Shown: positions 42,354 through 54,186 of the stretch, piece after piece
Layout: the number at the start of each line of letters is the position of its first letter
Numbering within the stretch: position 1 is the first letter of the stretch
Assembly (NCBI GenBank): GCA_963920525.1
Contig: OY986436.1
Span: forward strand, 95,917,842-95,981,841
From: Dichetophora obliterata
Lineage: Eukaryota; Arthropoda; Insecta; Diptera; Sciomyzidae
Direction: 5' to 3'
DNA: 64,000 nucleotides
Notes under the pieces: generated by a model
Database searches by the model: none
What the model was told of the DNA's origin: nothing
The model's input: the letters and a program-made list of their open reading frames with translations, nothing else
Program-made: the position numbers and the translations under genes

Positions 42354-42990
42354 CAGTGGTCGGCACACATGAAGCACATCCCAATAAGTACATTCATGCA
42401 TACAGCATTGATGATGTAGGCATACGTTTGATGTTTTGTATGTATGCCAGCATAAATGCAAGCTCATTTCCATTTTACATGGCGATGTCAAACAAGAACA
42501 TGTGTACTGTGTACCCGCACTATTACTATTGCTGTATGCATGGGGAATTCGTAGTACACTATGCATTCATTGTCATTAATACTGCATGCATACATTACCA
42601 TTAATACTGTATGCATACATTTGCATTAATATTGTAACAAAAAAATTGCTGTTGTCATTAGTTAATCATATTATTTATTACAATTTTTAAAGTTGTTATA
42701 TTCTGTTATATTAATTTATATTTTGTTAATAAATTATGTAACAGATATGGGAGTTCATATTTTTTAAGCAAGACTATTATGCATGCAAGGTTCATGCCTT
42801 AATACTAATACAGCATGCATATTTTAGTGTGCACGCTACTGTGTACAAACAACACGCATACTCAGCGAATTTGGATAATTGTTGGTTTTTTTTAATGACC
42901 ATACATGTCTTGTCCATGCTTCTGTCTGCATACAGCATGCAGGTTTCCTGTATGCATGCTACTCTGGACATACTGGGTAAGGCGCCCCAC
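42354..42990. repeat. hAT-like block with dense ATGCATAC motifs
   Basis: The left edge CAGTGGTCGGCACACATG looks like a hAT TIR. TGCATAC/GTATGCA motifs recur near 42397, 42586, 42611, 42929 and 42951 in both orientations, as subterminal repeats would. A clear right TIR and an 8-bp duplication were not found. ORFs here (42171-42419, 42344-42604) do not resemble known proteins. Confidence 0.4.
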
Positions 42991-43042
42991 GAAGTGAGGC
43001 GCCAATGCTCAATACAATCAATACAAAAAGTTGTTCGGCACA

Positions 43043-43796
43043 AATGCTCAATACAATCCATGGCTTATGTTATAATGATTCCCCAAATATTTCGACTCTA
43101 GCGATAGCCATCCGTGAGATGGAATGATTTGAAATAACCTCTAAGAGTCGAGTTATTTTGTAACCATATTGGCTTGTGTAATTGTTGTAAAAAATAAATA
43201 GTCAGAAATTATAGCCGAAAAAAGGTCTTGCATATGCATCAAAAAATTAAAATTTTTGCATTCGGATTAAAAATAATGCTTTTTTCATGCATTTTTAAAA
43301 ATTTATTTTCACTAAAATTAAAAAAAAACCTAATTATTTCTAATGCGATCCTCCCTTTCAAGATATCGTTGGAAAGGTTTTCAGTGCTTGCATTGATTCC
43401 TAGTCAGAATTGCTTAATTTGATATATATTAAAGGTAAAATATTAATTATAAAATAAACACCAACTGAAAAAATATCGTAAGAAATTAAAAAAAATATAA
43501 AAGTAATGAAGTAATTTGAATTCTGAAAGTTTTTGTATGGAAATAAAATAAAAAATATCAAAAATATGTATAAAAAATAGCGTTTTTTAACATTTACAAT
43601 TTTTGATGCAGATTGGAAGATCTTTTTCCGGCCTGGCAATTAAATTTTTGGCAATTATTACACCAGCCAATATGGTTACAAAATAACTCGATTTTTAGAG
43701 GTTATTTCAAACCATTCCAGCTCACCGATGGCTATCGCTAGAGTCGAAATATTTGGGGAATCATTATAACATAAACCAAGGATTGTATTGAGCATT
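43043..43796. repeat. Foldback element with about 142-bp inverted arms
   Basis: Arms 43043-43184 and 43652-43796 are reverse complements with scattered mismatches, both starting AATGCTCAATACAATCC at the outside. The loop is 467 bp and AT-rich. A second copy of the terminal AATGCTCAATACAATC lies just outside at 43004-43019. No coding capacity. Confidence 0.85.
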
Positions 43797-44333
43797 ATGT
43801 CGAGTAACTGGGGCCACCTCCACACCCTATCACGCAGATTGATGGGCATCTGATTATCCCAGATCTTAGTGAGCATGACGGAAAGTTATTTGCTCCCTTT
43901 TTGATTCGCCACTACTTACCGATGCAACCTTTACATGCCTGTATTAACTTTTCATCCATCACAAGAGCTACAGAGCATCGGCGCACAGTCCACCGTGCAC
44001 CAGCGCGCAAAGTGGACCTTCACGGATTATCACATGTCGAGCTAATGAGCTTCTGTGTGCAAACGATAACGGTGGCTAAAAGAAGCAGATGTATTTACCG
44101 AAAATCACATGGACATGCTGGTTCCAGTAGTCACTCTCGAGACCGCACATGAGTCCCCATGGACTGAACAAGAATGAATATTCCTTCATTAATTTTAAAA
44201 GTTCTCATTTTAAATGACTTACTTTTACTTAATAAATATTTTATTGTTCGATATTTTCATTGTCTTTTTAAACTACAATCTCAGTAGTCTTAAATTATAG
44301 TCTCAACTAGTCCTAAATAAAAATAATGAAAAC
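43797..44333. other. Interval left of the I-like element; no recognised gene
   Basis: Moderately GC-rich from 43800 to 44160 (frame 43901-44152 unrecognised), then AT-rich. Probably interior of the TTA-flanked element or an older repeat. Confidence 0.35.
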
Positions 44334-44551
44334 CAGTCTTGCTCAGGCAATCGCCGCGTAAGCCACGGTTTCTCTCATCGCGTTTTCTAAACACAATTTT
44401 GTTTTTCTGTGGTGATCTCCCGTTGCTTTTCTCAAGAAGTTATAATAACTAGTTTTTTTTTCTTTTTTTAACCAAAATAAAAAAAGACTAAATTTTTGCT
44501 AGAGTAAATTGGAAACATTTATATATAAATCGGAGTGTTAAAATACTCAAA

Positions 44552-45776
44552 ATGAACGTGGTTGAACCCCCCTTTAACAACAGGTTCAGTATCTTGGAAC
44601 CTGATCCTGATCATAATCCGCGCTTCACAGGCAATAAGAAGAAACGTTTACGATGCGAAGATTTCGTTCCACTCTCAAATATAAGGCATAATGATGACCA
44701 TATACCACGTTACTTGGTAATATCTGCCATAGGTAACTCAAATGAAGATGCCCGTCCTATAGCATCTTATAACGTATTTCAAATCGAAAAGGGACTTAAA
44801 TTTATTTCACGGGACTATACGGAAGTGACTGAACTACGTTCAGGCGATTTACTTCTCAAAACCAAAGACCTTAAAGCTGCAAATACATTTCAAAAAGCAA
44901 CATTGGTTGACAGTGTTCCAGTTAAAATAACAAACCATGCCCACCTCAACTCGATTCAAGGCCGTATTTTTTCCAGGAAAATAATTGATATTTCTGAAGA
45001 TGAGCTTGTAGAATCCTTGTCTAATCAAAAGGTAATCAGCGTCAGAAAAATTATTAAAAACGATAATGGCAGTCCGATTCCTACTGGCGCTGCTATTATA
45101 ACGTTTGATTTGATTCGACGTCCGGAGTGTCTTAAATTGGGCTGGGAAAAAGTAAATGTTCAAGAGCACATTCCTAATCCCATGCGTTGCGTTAATTGCC
45201 AAAAATTAGGCCACACCAACCACGATGTCGCAACGTTGAGCTATGCAAAGAATGCGCTTTACAACTTCCATTCATTGGGGAATGGGAATTGGGAAACACA
45301 AAGCGGTCAATAAAATTAAGATTGACCACAAGTGTACTGTACGCGATGCGTGGAGAGTTTTTAACGGGAACCCTGATGCTCATAAGCTTCAGCCTTTTAA
45401 AAAACAAACAAAACCGACAATGGCAGAAGTTCTAAAAAATTCGTCTACAACCACAAACAAAAGCCTCCTCACAAACAAAAAACACACCAACTCCAACTGG
45501 AATGGAGCCAAAGAATACAACAATAAATACAAAACAACAAACTTCCAAACACAATAACAGCAAATTGTAGCACGAAAGAACTACAAAAAATACACTATAA
45601 TAAAATCACCCAACAATAAAAAAACACTCACTAACACAACTAAAAACGAAACTCAGAAAAACTTACAAAAATCAACACCTGAAAGTAACAGTATAAAACA
45701 AACAGCAACAAATTATATAAGTAAAGTAAAACGCTCTCCACCAAGAAGTAGCCCAAATAATAACAACGAAATTTAA
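44552..45776 (+). pseudogene. ORF1 (Gag-like) of the I-like element
   Basis: The first 230 residues from ATG 44552 are in frame: two RRM-like regions (LRSGDLLLKTKDLKAANTFQ and PVKITNHAHLNSIQG), then the first CCHC knuckle (CVNCQKLGHTNHD near residue 213). A frameshift near 45230 moves coding to the frame that reads VELCKECA and later DHKCTVRDAWRVF. A stop at 45555-45557 precedes the lysine-rich C-terminus ending near 45776. The protein would bind the element RNA as ribonucleoprotein. Confidence 0.8.
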
Positions 45777-45946
45777 CTAACACAATGCTCACAACTTTAT
45801 AAAAAATTTCCCAATTTAAACGTAATTATAACACCTAACAAACTAAAATAAACTATGGCATCCCAAAACACAAACAACAAAAATTAACTTTACATAAACA
45901 CTATGCAAATTAAAAATTTTCCTTTTACTTATTTAGATACATTTTT

Positions 45947-47110
45947 ATGAATTTTGGATTAGACATAAAAATTCTACAGTGGAACATACAGGGATTTATT
46001 AATAATAAATTTGACCGTTGCCTAACAATTCTAAACGATGGATCACCTACTCTCTTAAGCACCAGAAATACGCTAACTGCAGTCGATGTTGCAATGGCAA
46101 TTGTTGACTTGGCTCCAACTCTTACCTGGTCTTGTCTTTCGCAGCCGGATGCGAGAGACCATTTTCCGATTTTTATTTTTAATCGTGTTGCTAGAAACAA
46201 AAAAAAAGTATGTATCCAGATTTCTAGATAAAAAAGCAGATTGGACCAGCTACTGCTCCAATACTTCTAATTTCTGTGAAGACTACGTTATATCTAATAA
46301 CATAAATAAAGAGGCAGCTCAAATTAAAAGAATTATTAGGAAATCTGCGAACCAATCAATGCCAAGCACTTGCAAACCCAGAAATCGCAACAGTCCAATA
46401 TGGTTTAATTCAGACATAGCAAATTTGATTAACCAAAAAAACCAATCATGGAAACACTTTAAAAAGGTGAGAACTCCATCAAGTTGCTTATATTATAGAA
46501 GGATTAGCGCTAAAGTAAAATGGGAATGCATAACAGCAAAACGAAATACATGGCAATTTTTTTTTAACTCTCTTAATCCTATGATGGACATAAGGATGCT
46601 TTGGGGAAGAGTTGCCAGCATTAGAACTACAAGAGTCGACAATTTTCCTACTATTTTTAAACAAAGTAGGGTAATTTCTCATCCTAGGGAGATAGCTAAC
46701 GAATTTGCAAATTTCTGGTGTTCGATTGGGGCAAATAGCTCATTTGACATAAATATTATCAATGACAAAATTGGACTAAATATTGACATGCTACCAGATG
46801 TCATACCTTCTTTAACTAACATAATTCAAGAAGTTACAATTTCTGAGTTAGATTTAATTCTTCAAACCGCAAAAGGAATAGTCCGAGTGGGGACAAAATT
46901 ACATACTCTATGCTAAAAAATGCTTCAAGGAAACTTAAAGGGAGAGTATGTAAGCTTTACAATGACATTTTGAGCATTGGTGTTTATCCACATGACTGGA
47001 AACATGGAATTTTATCACCAACTTCAAAGCCAGGTAACAATCCTAACCAATTGGAAGGATATAGACCCATATCACTGCTTCCCGTGTTATCCAAAATTTT
47101 GGAAAAAATT
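45947..47110 (+). pseudogene. ORF2 N-terminal part: deleted endonuclease and RT start
   Basis: ATG 45947 is followed by the endonuclease start (IKILQWNIQGFINNK). It then jumps directly to the end of the domain (LNDGSPTLLSTRNTLTAVD ... DARDHFPIF), so the middle, with metal-binding motifs, is deleted. After a frame change near 46190 the linker and RT N-terminus follow, with a stop at 46914. It ends at KPGNNPNQLEGYRPISLLPV followed by LSKILEKI at 47110, where the Harbinger is inserted. Confidence 0.85.
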
Positions 47111-47263
47111 GGGTCTAATCATGGAACTCGTGTCGATCGAAAAATTTGTCGATATCGATTTAAAAATATTGTGTTGAAATCATTGAATTCGCATCGACAA
47201 TCAATTTCTAGATAAGGTTGCACTAACTTGCCGACTCGATAAAATACTTTCCGTAGGTCATAG

Positions 47264-48035
47264 ATGGCGTTGAAAGATACTTCACATAAATTAAATGCAC
47301 TGGGCCCACCAATCAAGGACAAAACTGGATGGAAGAAGGTATGAAAAGTAAGACGCATATATATTATCGGTTACTACAGTTTTTTGTAAATAGGTTTGGA
47401 ATGATTTTAAATTTGGAATAAAAAAGAAAATGGTAAAAAATGCAAAGCAAATTTCCGGAACAGGGGTGGGCACTTCAGTAAAATAAATTTAAGTCCACTC
47501 GAAGAGGAGATTAGTGTAATACTTTCGCTCAATACATCAGTTGAGGGGTTGAAAGGCATTCGATGTTTTGGAAGCTTACCAATAGCAAATACAACAATAG
47601 ATACTCAGGATGAGAGCTATGCAACAAGTCCCTCTAACAAGAGACCAATTGATGCACTTTATTTATCAGACTTAACGTCTGATTGTGTATGTGAAGTAGA
47701 CCAGGCAATGCAAACTAATGTAAATTCTGACGTTTCCTGTACTCCACACAAGAAGCACAAAATAACCAAGTTAAGTCTACTTGAGTACCAAATATCAATC
47801 TAAAAAAAGATGGAGGGAAAAGGTATCAAAATTGCAAGACACTCTTATGAAGCAGCAAAAAGAACAAGTGCAAAGCCAGTCCGAAACGAATAGGTGGCTT
47901 AGGAAACTCCTTGAGAATGAAAAAGAGAAAATTAAGGAAATGAGGCGACATAATGCAGTTATGGAAAAAGTAGCCACAGAAGAATTAGAAACTAAAAAGA
48001 AAATTTTAGAATTACAGCATTTAAATAAGCCTTAA
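47264..48035 (+). pseudogene. Myb/SANT-like accessory gene of Harbinger (one intron, frameshifts)
   Basis: Exon 1 (ATG 47264 to 47338) encodes LNALGPPIKDKTGWKKV. A 55-bp GT-AG intron at 47339-47393 is followed by exon 2 beginning VWNDFKFGIKKKMVKNAK, together the trihelix/Myb_DNA-bind_5-type domain that helps transposase reach the nucleus and TIRs. The ORF has a frame break near 47478 and another near 47800. The C-terminus (47805-48035) is a glutamate/lysine-rich coiled coil (LRKLLENEKEKIKEMRRHN). The upstream part of the domain seems missing. Confidence 0.8.
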
Positions 48036-48149
48036 GTTTTTCTTTTTTATTATGAATATTTCTTATTGTTTAATGAATTATTAGGTTTTGTTTTAATAAA
48101 ATTAACTGTTTTTTCTGTTAACAAAAATGATTTTGATATACTTGTATTA

Positions 48150-49343
48150 AAATAAATCTAAAAATCTATCTCTTATCCTACTTGCTTCTTCGGTTGGCAT
48201 ATCATCGAAATCATTGTCATGTTCATTGGAATATGCATTATCACTTGTATCCAGGTATGACTCAGGAATGTCTTCTTTTAAATTAAAATGCAAGCGGATA
48301 CTGTGCAATGTGCAGCACAAATTAACAATACATGCTGCTTTATCTGGTGCGTAATGTAATCCTCGTTCACTGCAAAGGCAACGAAAAACGGAGTTATGAG
48401 CCACGGTTGAAGAGGGTATGCTTTGTCTCCTTTACAAAATTGTTGATGTAGCACACTTTTATAAGTTTGTGATACATTTTTACAATGGGTTATTCTCACC
48501 TAATATTATATTTGCATTTCCACTCCGATAATTTGATGCACTGCAAGTTTTCATATAACTCAAATCCCATACGTAAGAGTCGTGACTACTGCCGGGATAT
48601 TTAGCGCAAACATAGCGTATTTGCATCTTGTGGTCGCACACCTAGCACGTGCACAAACGTAAATAAAATAACCATTGAATAGCTGATTTTGTAAAAACCT
48701 TACTATCATAACGTTCAAACTTGAGAATCCTTTGCGGTTATAATAAAGATGTTTATCTCTTGTCGGAGCCATTACTTTTACTTGAGTTCCGTCAACTGCC
48801 ATTGTCACACCAGGAATTTTTGATTTACTAAAAAAATATGTCTTTGCTTCCTATTCTTCGCTTGCAGTCATGCCAATAGAAATCCACTTTGAGCAAAGCC
48901 TGTACTCAATGAAGTTGAGTCTGTACTCAAGGAAGTTGAGTACTTCATCCAATATTCCACAGAATGTCGATTGGGCCACGTTTATATTGAAGTCCTTTCC
49001 AATGCAATGCTAATAGTTGCCTATGGCTAAGAATCGTAGGCATGCAGCAAGTTTTATTTTGGGAGAAAGGGAACCTTGCCTTCTGCAATTTCCAAATCGA
49101 TTTTCGCATTCCCCTAAAATATATATAAATGCTCTTTTGTTGATGCAAGAATTTTTTATGAAACTGTAAATAGTATGTAAGTAAATTAGGTTTTGTTTTT
49201 CTTTTAGCTTGAGTATTTCGACTCACTTATAGTTATCCATTTCCAACACGTCTTTTGAACTATTTCTCAAATTTCTGCGCTCACGCGAATGTTTACACAA
49301 CCTTCCTCTTCACTATCACTTGAAAAAAAGCTATTGTATCCAT
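48150..49343 (-). pseudogene. Harbinger DDE transposase (with introns), catalytic Glu region deleted
   Basis: Read on the minus strand from a possible ATG at 49343. A GT-AG intron is likely between about 49228 and 49162. A helix-turn-helix-like region follows (KIKLAACLRFLAIGN near 49040), then MAVDGTQVKVMAP (first Asp) near 48790 and YYNRKGFSSLNVMI. A 62-bp intron (48703-48642) leads to VCDHKMQIRYVCAKYPGSSH and GDKAYPLQPWL (second Asp) near 48420. The sequence then skips to RCLCSERGLHYAPDKA, losing the stretch that should hold the third acidic residue, with a frameshift. A 19-20-bp duplication lies near 48900-48940. Not functional. Confidence 0.85.
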
Positions 49344-49537
49344 TTTAAATTATTTCATAAAGTAAACAAAAAAATTCAAAACAAACAATTTCATTTGACA
49401 AATTTGTCGACACAATAGTTTTACTTTGTGGGTAAAGCAACTTATCGACGGTATCAATGATCCCATGAAATTTTTCGATCTAAAATTCTTTCCGTATCGA
49501 TATCGATGTCGATGCGGAATAAATGCTTAGACCCATT

Positions 49538-50290
49538 ATTTCTAAACGCCTTATCGAATGTTCCGCAGACAAGCTTCAGAAAGGACAGCATTCATTTTTA
49601 CCTAATCACGGTGTTCACACTTTGTGCCATTTATTGGAAACAAAACTTAAAGAGAACTTTAGAAATAAAAAACAGAGCATTGTGCTATCTGAAGATCTCG
49701 AAAAAGCTTTTGACCTTTGACCGAGTGGTATCAAGTTTTTTCATTAAGGAACTACTTGGAGTTGATGGTAGCTTTTCACGAAAACTTTCGCTCGATAATG
49801 GCTTACCTCAAGGATCGTCGTTGTCAGTTTTTTTGTACAACGCGTACGCGAATTTTTTATTGAAATCATTGAAAAATTCAAATGGTATCGATTTTATTGG
49901 TGTATATGCAGATAATATTATGGCTATTGCCACGGGTACAGACACGGTTGCATGCAACCTAAATTCATTCGACAAAAAAATGGATCAATGGGCTCTTCAA
50001 AGAGGAGCTACAATACCCGTAAAAAAACCTGAACTACTTCATGTTTATCGAAAACACAGCTGCAAATGTTCTACAGTAAGATTAAGGGAGGAAAGTGTTC
50101 AAATCAAAAATAAGTTAAGAATTCTGGAACTGACCTTCTCAAAAACTGTATTATGGAACGAGCAAACAACAATGATTGTCAATAAATTAAGTAAAATAAA
50201 CAACCTACTTAAAGTTATTTGCTCTAGAAAGAAGTCCCACATATTGAAACTGCAATTGGAATTTGCAGATCTTTATCTGTGGGTGTAATT
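49538..50290 (+). pseudogene. RT domain of the I-like element, YADN instead of YADD
   Basis: Resumes right after the Harbinger duplication with ISKRLIECSADKLQKGQ. VLSEDLEKAFD carries the first catalytic Asp. A frameshift near 49715 moves to the frame that reads NGLPQGSSLSVFLYNAYANF and IGVYADNIMAIATG near 49890-49930. The second Asp of the catalytic pair is Asn (GAT to AAT), which should abolish polymerase activity. The thumb continues to the stop at 50286-50288. Confidence 0.85.
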
Positions 50291-51335
50291 CAACACTGTA
50301 TTACCATTTACAGTTGGACCAGTGAATTTAATATCAGAAAAATTAATGTTACACTTAATAAGTGCTTTAGGACAGCTACTGGAGTAGTTGTACCAACACC
50401 TTTAGATGCTTTTAGAATTGAAGCTCGTTTCCAAGATTTCCGAACATTACAAAGCATTCGAAGTATTAAGCTGGCTTCGAAATCCTTAACTTTAACAAGT
50501 GATTGTCTACATGAAACATTTTAGGAAAATTTAAACGAATATTTGGAAGAAGGTTTTAATGGAAGAAATATGTGTGCAGTAAAAAATATTTTAAATCTTA
50601 TGATTACGTATAATTTACCTATACCAAAACAACCAATTTCTAGACCCCATAATTTACTCCACCATAACATAAACATTGACAATTCTTTATGGCAGTACGC
50701 GAAAAACAATACAAATCCATTGATTTACCGAACATCATTTGCTGAATCTTTTTCTGAGTTTGGGCCTGATATGGTACTCTACACTGACGGTTCATTCCTG
50801 GGAGGTGCAACATCATATGCCGTTTGCAGATAATACCTGAATAGCATTGAAAAGATTAAACAAGCTCTTTTACCGGTAAACTCTGGTATATTTGCTGCAG
50901 AACATGCAGCGATACGTTTTAGAGTTAAATACGCAGCTCAGAAAAAGAAAAGAACTCTTATATGTTCCGATAGCTTGAGTGTTATAAGGGCTCTGAACAA
51001 TAAAAATAACGACTCATTTAAATTTGTTTTCAATAAATTTTTTTTTTTTTTTAGAAAACGTAGTCTTTATTCACCAGTTCATAATTTAACATTTTGTATA
51101 AAAGGGTTATATAACTAAATTAAATTCATGAATAATAATTTAATTTTGTTTTAAGATTACGTTATAACCTTAGACGGATTTAATTCCGTGTATAAGATAT
51201 GTGAAATTAAGAAATAAATTAATAAACACTAAGATATTAGTTTCATTTAACATTTTTTACTAAAAAAGTGCAAGCTAAGGCTATTATCACAAGTATATGA
51301 GATCAAAAATGTATATATATGAATTAAGAATATAA

Positions 51336-54104
51336 TTATCTAAGGTTTTGTACATAAAATTTCAATTTGTTGCAAAAGATGTGTAAATTTGGTGACTTCT
51401 TTATGTCTTCAGGTAATGCGTTGTATTGTTTTATGGCGCTGTGCTTCAAGCTCTTAAGTTGTTTTGATGTTCGTGCTTTTGGTACCTCAAAGTTATGTTT
51501 CTGACGCGTGTTGTGTTGATGAATTGTGCTTCTAGTTGTGAGTATGAGTTTGGATTTGAGCATACTATTTTGTACTTTATGTATGTATTTGCATTTTTCG
51601 ATAAAAACGAGCTGATTAATGTCAATTTGTTTGGTGCTTTTATATAGTTCTCTAGTAGAGATTGTTGGATTTTTATTGAATAATATTTTTATCGCTTTAT
51701 TCATCACTCTTCCTATCTGCTCTAAGTGAAATTCGCTACATTGGCTCCAGCTGCATATGTTGAATCGTATTCTGGATAGAATTTGTCCAGTATATATAAG
51801 TTTCGCAGCGTTTTCATTGATTTTGCCAATTCTTTTGATGACCATAATTAGCGGTAGTATTGAATTTTTTATTTCCTTGATGTGGTTTTCATAGTTAAGG
51901 TTCTCGTCTATTATCATTCCAAGATATTTTGTATGTTGCACTCTCTGAATTTCGATGTTGTTGATATAGATTTTTAGGTTGATATTAATGTTGCTGTGTG
52001 ACCGAAAGACGATATAATTGGTTTTTTGTATGTTAATGCTTAAGCTGTTTCAGCAAACCCAGTCATAGTATACTTTCATGTCATGATTAATGTTGTCTTC
52101 TAACTCCTTTTCTGTTGTTGCTGTTATAAAATTTTTGTCATCAGCGTAAATGTTGTATGTTGACTTAAAATGACAGCTCTTAATGTTGTTTATATATAGA
52201 AGGTAGAGTCTTGGTCCAAGTATCGATCCTTGTGGGACCCCAATTTCGCTTGTAAGCTCTGCGCCAAGTTCTCCATTTACTCTTGTTACATGTGGCCTGT
52301 TTTCTAAATAGCTTTGCATCAGTTTATTTGGCAGCCCTCTTATACCTATATCTGATAAAGCGTTTAGCAGTTTTTTATGATATACTAGGTCAAATGCTTT
52401 GGAAAGATTTATAAATGTAGCTGCTACCATTTTTTTCTCATCTAGAACATCATAAATTTTTTCCATAGTGGATGTTATATCAGACTCTGTTCCGCTTTTT
52501 TTTAAAAAGCCAAATTGATTTTTATCAAAGCCAATAGTGGAATTTATGAAGCTTTCGATTCTTATGTCTATTGCTTTTTCAAATATTTTGCTGAGCGAGT
52601 TAAGTATTGAGATTGGCCTATAATTTTCGCATAGATCTTTTTTACCTTTTTGTGTATTGGAGATATTATGGCTTTTTTGAGACATTCCGGAAAAATACCA
52701 GTTAAAAAACAATTATTAATTAGACTAACCAATATGTGTTCTATTGTTGGAAGGAGAAGCTTAATATCTTTTACTAATATTTCATCAATTCCTTGTGCCG
52801 CATTAACATTGAGATTTGAGACAATGTGTTGAATTTCAGTGTGAGTGATTGGTTTGAGGAATAGAGACTTTTGATTTATGACGTTTGTTGCGGTTACGTT
52901 TGTAGTTTTAATGTTTTTTGATATTTTTGTTCCAACTTCATTAAAGTATGTATTAAATTTATTTGCTATAATTTTGTTATTAATTGCTGTTTGTTCTTGG
53001 CTTTGTGATGTGTTTGCTTGTTCAGTTTTATTTCTTAGTGTTGAGTTAATTATGCTCCATAACTTTCTTGTATTATTTCCGGATTTTTCTATTTGTTCAT
53101 TTATATGTTTTTGTTTGTTGTTTTTTATAAGCTGATCGACTTCTTTTTTAATTTTTTGTATTCTTCTTTCTTTATTTGATCATCTGGATTGGATTTGATT
53201 TTTGCCTAGGTTTCAGTTTCCTATTTATTTCTGTTGTTATCCAATCATTGTTTCTACATCTAATTTTTACAATATATATCTTGTTGACTTCTTTTTGGCC
53301 TATCGTATCAGTTCAACTAACTGTGCTACTTCAGTTATTGGTGCATTATTTATTTTGTTTTTAATAATTGTTTCCATTTTTGTGTAATTTACTTTGGGAA
53401 TTATTTTACTGTTCATTGGTGTTTTGCGTAACTGCATAGCTGTAATTGTTGGAATTGTATATTTGTGATCAGATATGTCCGTGATCTTCGAGCCTGAAAT
53501 CAATTTTGTGTGTTGGGTCTATATTTGAAATAATGTGATCGATGAGCGTACTGGTATTTGTTGTTTGACGTGTTGGTAATGTGTTGTTTATCAGTGTGTA
53601 ACCATTTTTTTGTACTGAGTCAGTGTATTTTATTACTGTATTTGTTTTTTCGAACAGATTAATGTTAACATCTGCAAAAATATTACATTTGTACTTTCGT
53701 TGCTAAGTTTTTCTTCCAAATAGTCTATAAAATTGTTGCAATTTTCGTTTGGTGCTTTGTAGAATGTACCTATGGAGATTTTTTTTTTTTAAATTTATTA
53801 TTTCAATTATAGTTGCATTATATTTATCTTCTTTTAATATTTCGTTGAATTTTAGACACTCTTTAATAAAAATGGCCGTTCCTATTCCTCTTTTTTCATT
53901 TCTGCAATTGTGTATTACTGTAAAATTTGGTATATTAAACGTACGTATTTCATTTTGATATAACCAAGTTTCAGTTACTACTACGACATCTATGTTTTGG
54001 ATATTATTTATCAATACTTCCATTTCAATAAGTTTGTTGCGAATACTGCAGATTAATATCTGTAGATGTATGTAGATAATTTTGAGTTCTTTATATTTAT
54101 TCAT
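51336..54104 (-). pseudogene. ORF2 of element G (endonuclease-RT), frameshifts and a stop
   Basis: The endonuclease N-terminus is at 54104-53703 (NNIQNIDVVVVTETWLYQNE). After frame changes its end is near 53490 (SDHKYTIPTI; the catalytic Asp-His is intact). The RT is at 52712-52050: ENYRPISILNSLSKIFEKAI, ATFINLSKAFD, IGVPQGSILGP and IYADDKNF (catalytic pair intact). A single TGA at 52050-52052 precedes the in-frame thumb and tail (QHTKYLGMIIDENLNYENHI onward) to 51336. The inter-domain region (53300-52720) is open only in pieces. Confidence 0.8.
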
Positions 54105-54186
54105 TTTTTGCTACTTAAAAATAGCTTGTTGTTTCTTTTTCAGCTTTCATTTTTATTATGTGTACATCACAGTTATTTGCACCGGC

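Larger units (their letters stand above)
47111..49534. mobile_element. PIF/Harbinger transposon with two genes, inserted in the I-like RT
   Basis: The ends read GGGTCTAATCATGGAACTCG on the left and, reversed, GGGTCTAAGCATTTATTCCG on the right. ATT is duplicated at 47108-47110 and 49535-49537. Removing the element plus one ATT restores an open I-like RT reading frame (codons E-K-I then I-S-K-R). It encodes a Myb/SANT-like protein (plus) and a DDE transposase (minus) that converge, the standard two-gene Harbinger layout. Length 2424 bp. Confidence 0.95.

Noticed and set aside
42354..42990. Complete hAT element with 8-bp duplication
   Set aside because: The left edge looks right, but no right-end TIR with a matching 8-bp flank could be found, so only a repeat block is reported.
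52650..53390. Several plus-strand ORFs full of hydrophobic residues that look like membrane proteins
   Set aside because: They are antisense to ORF2 of element G; the minus strand gives endonuclease and RT motifs.
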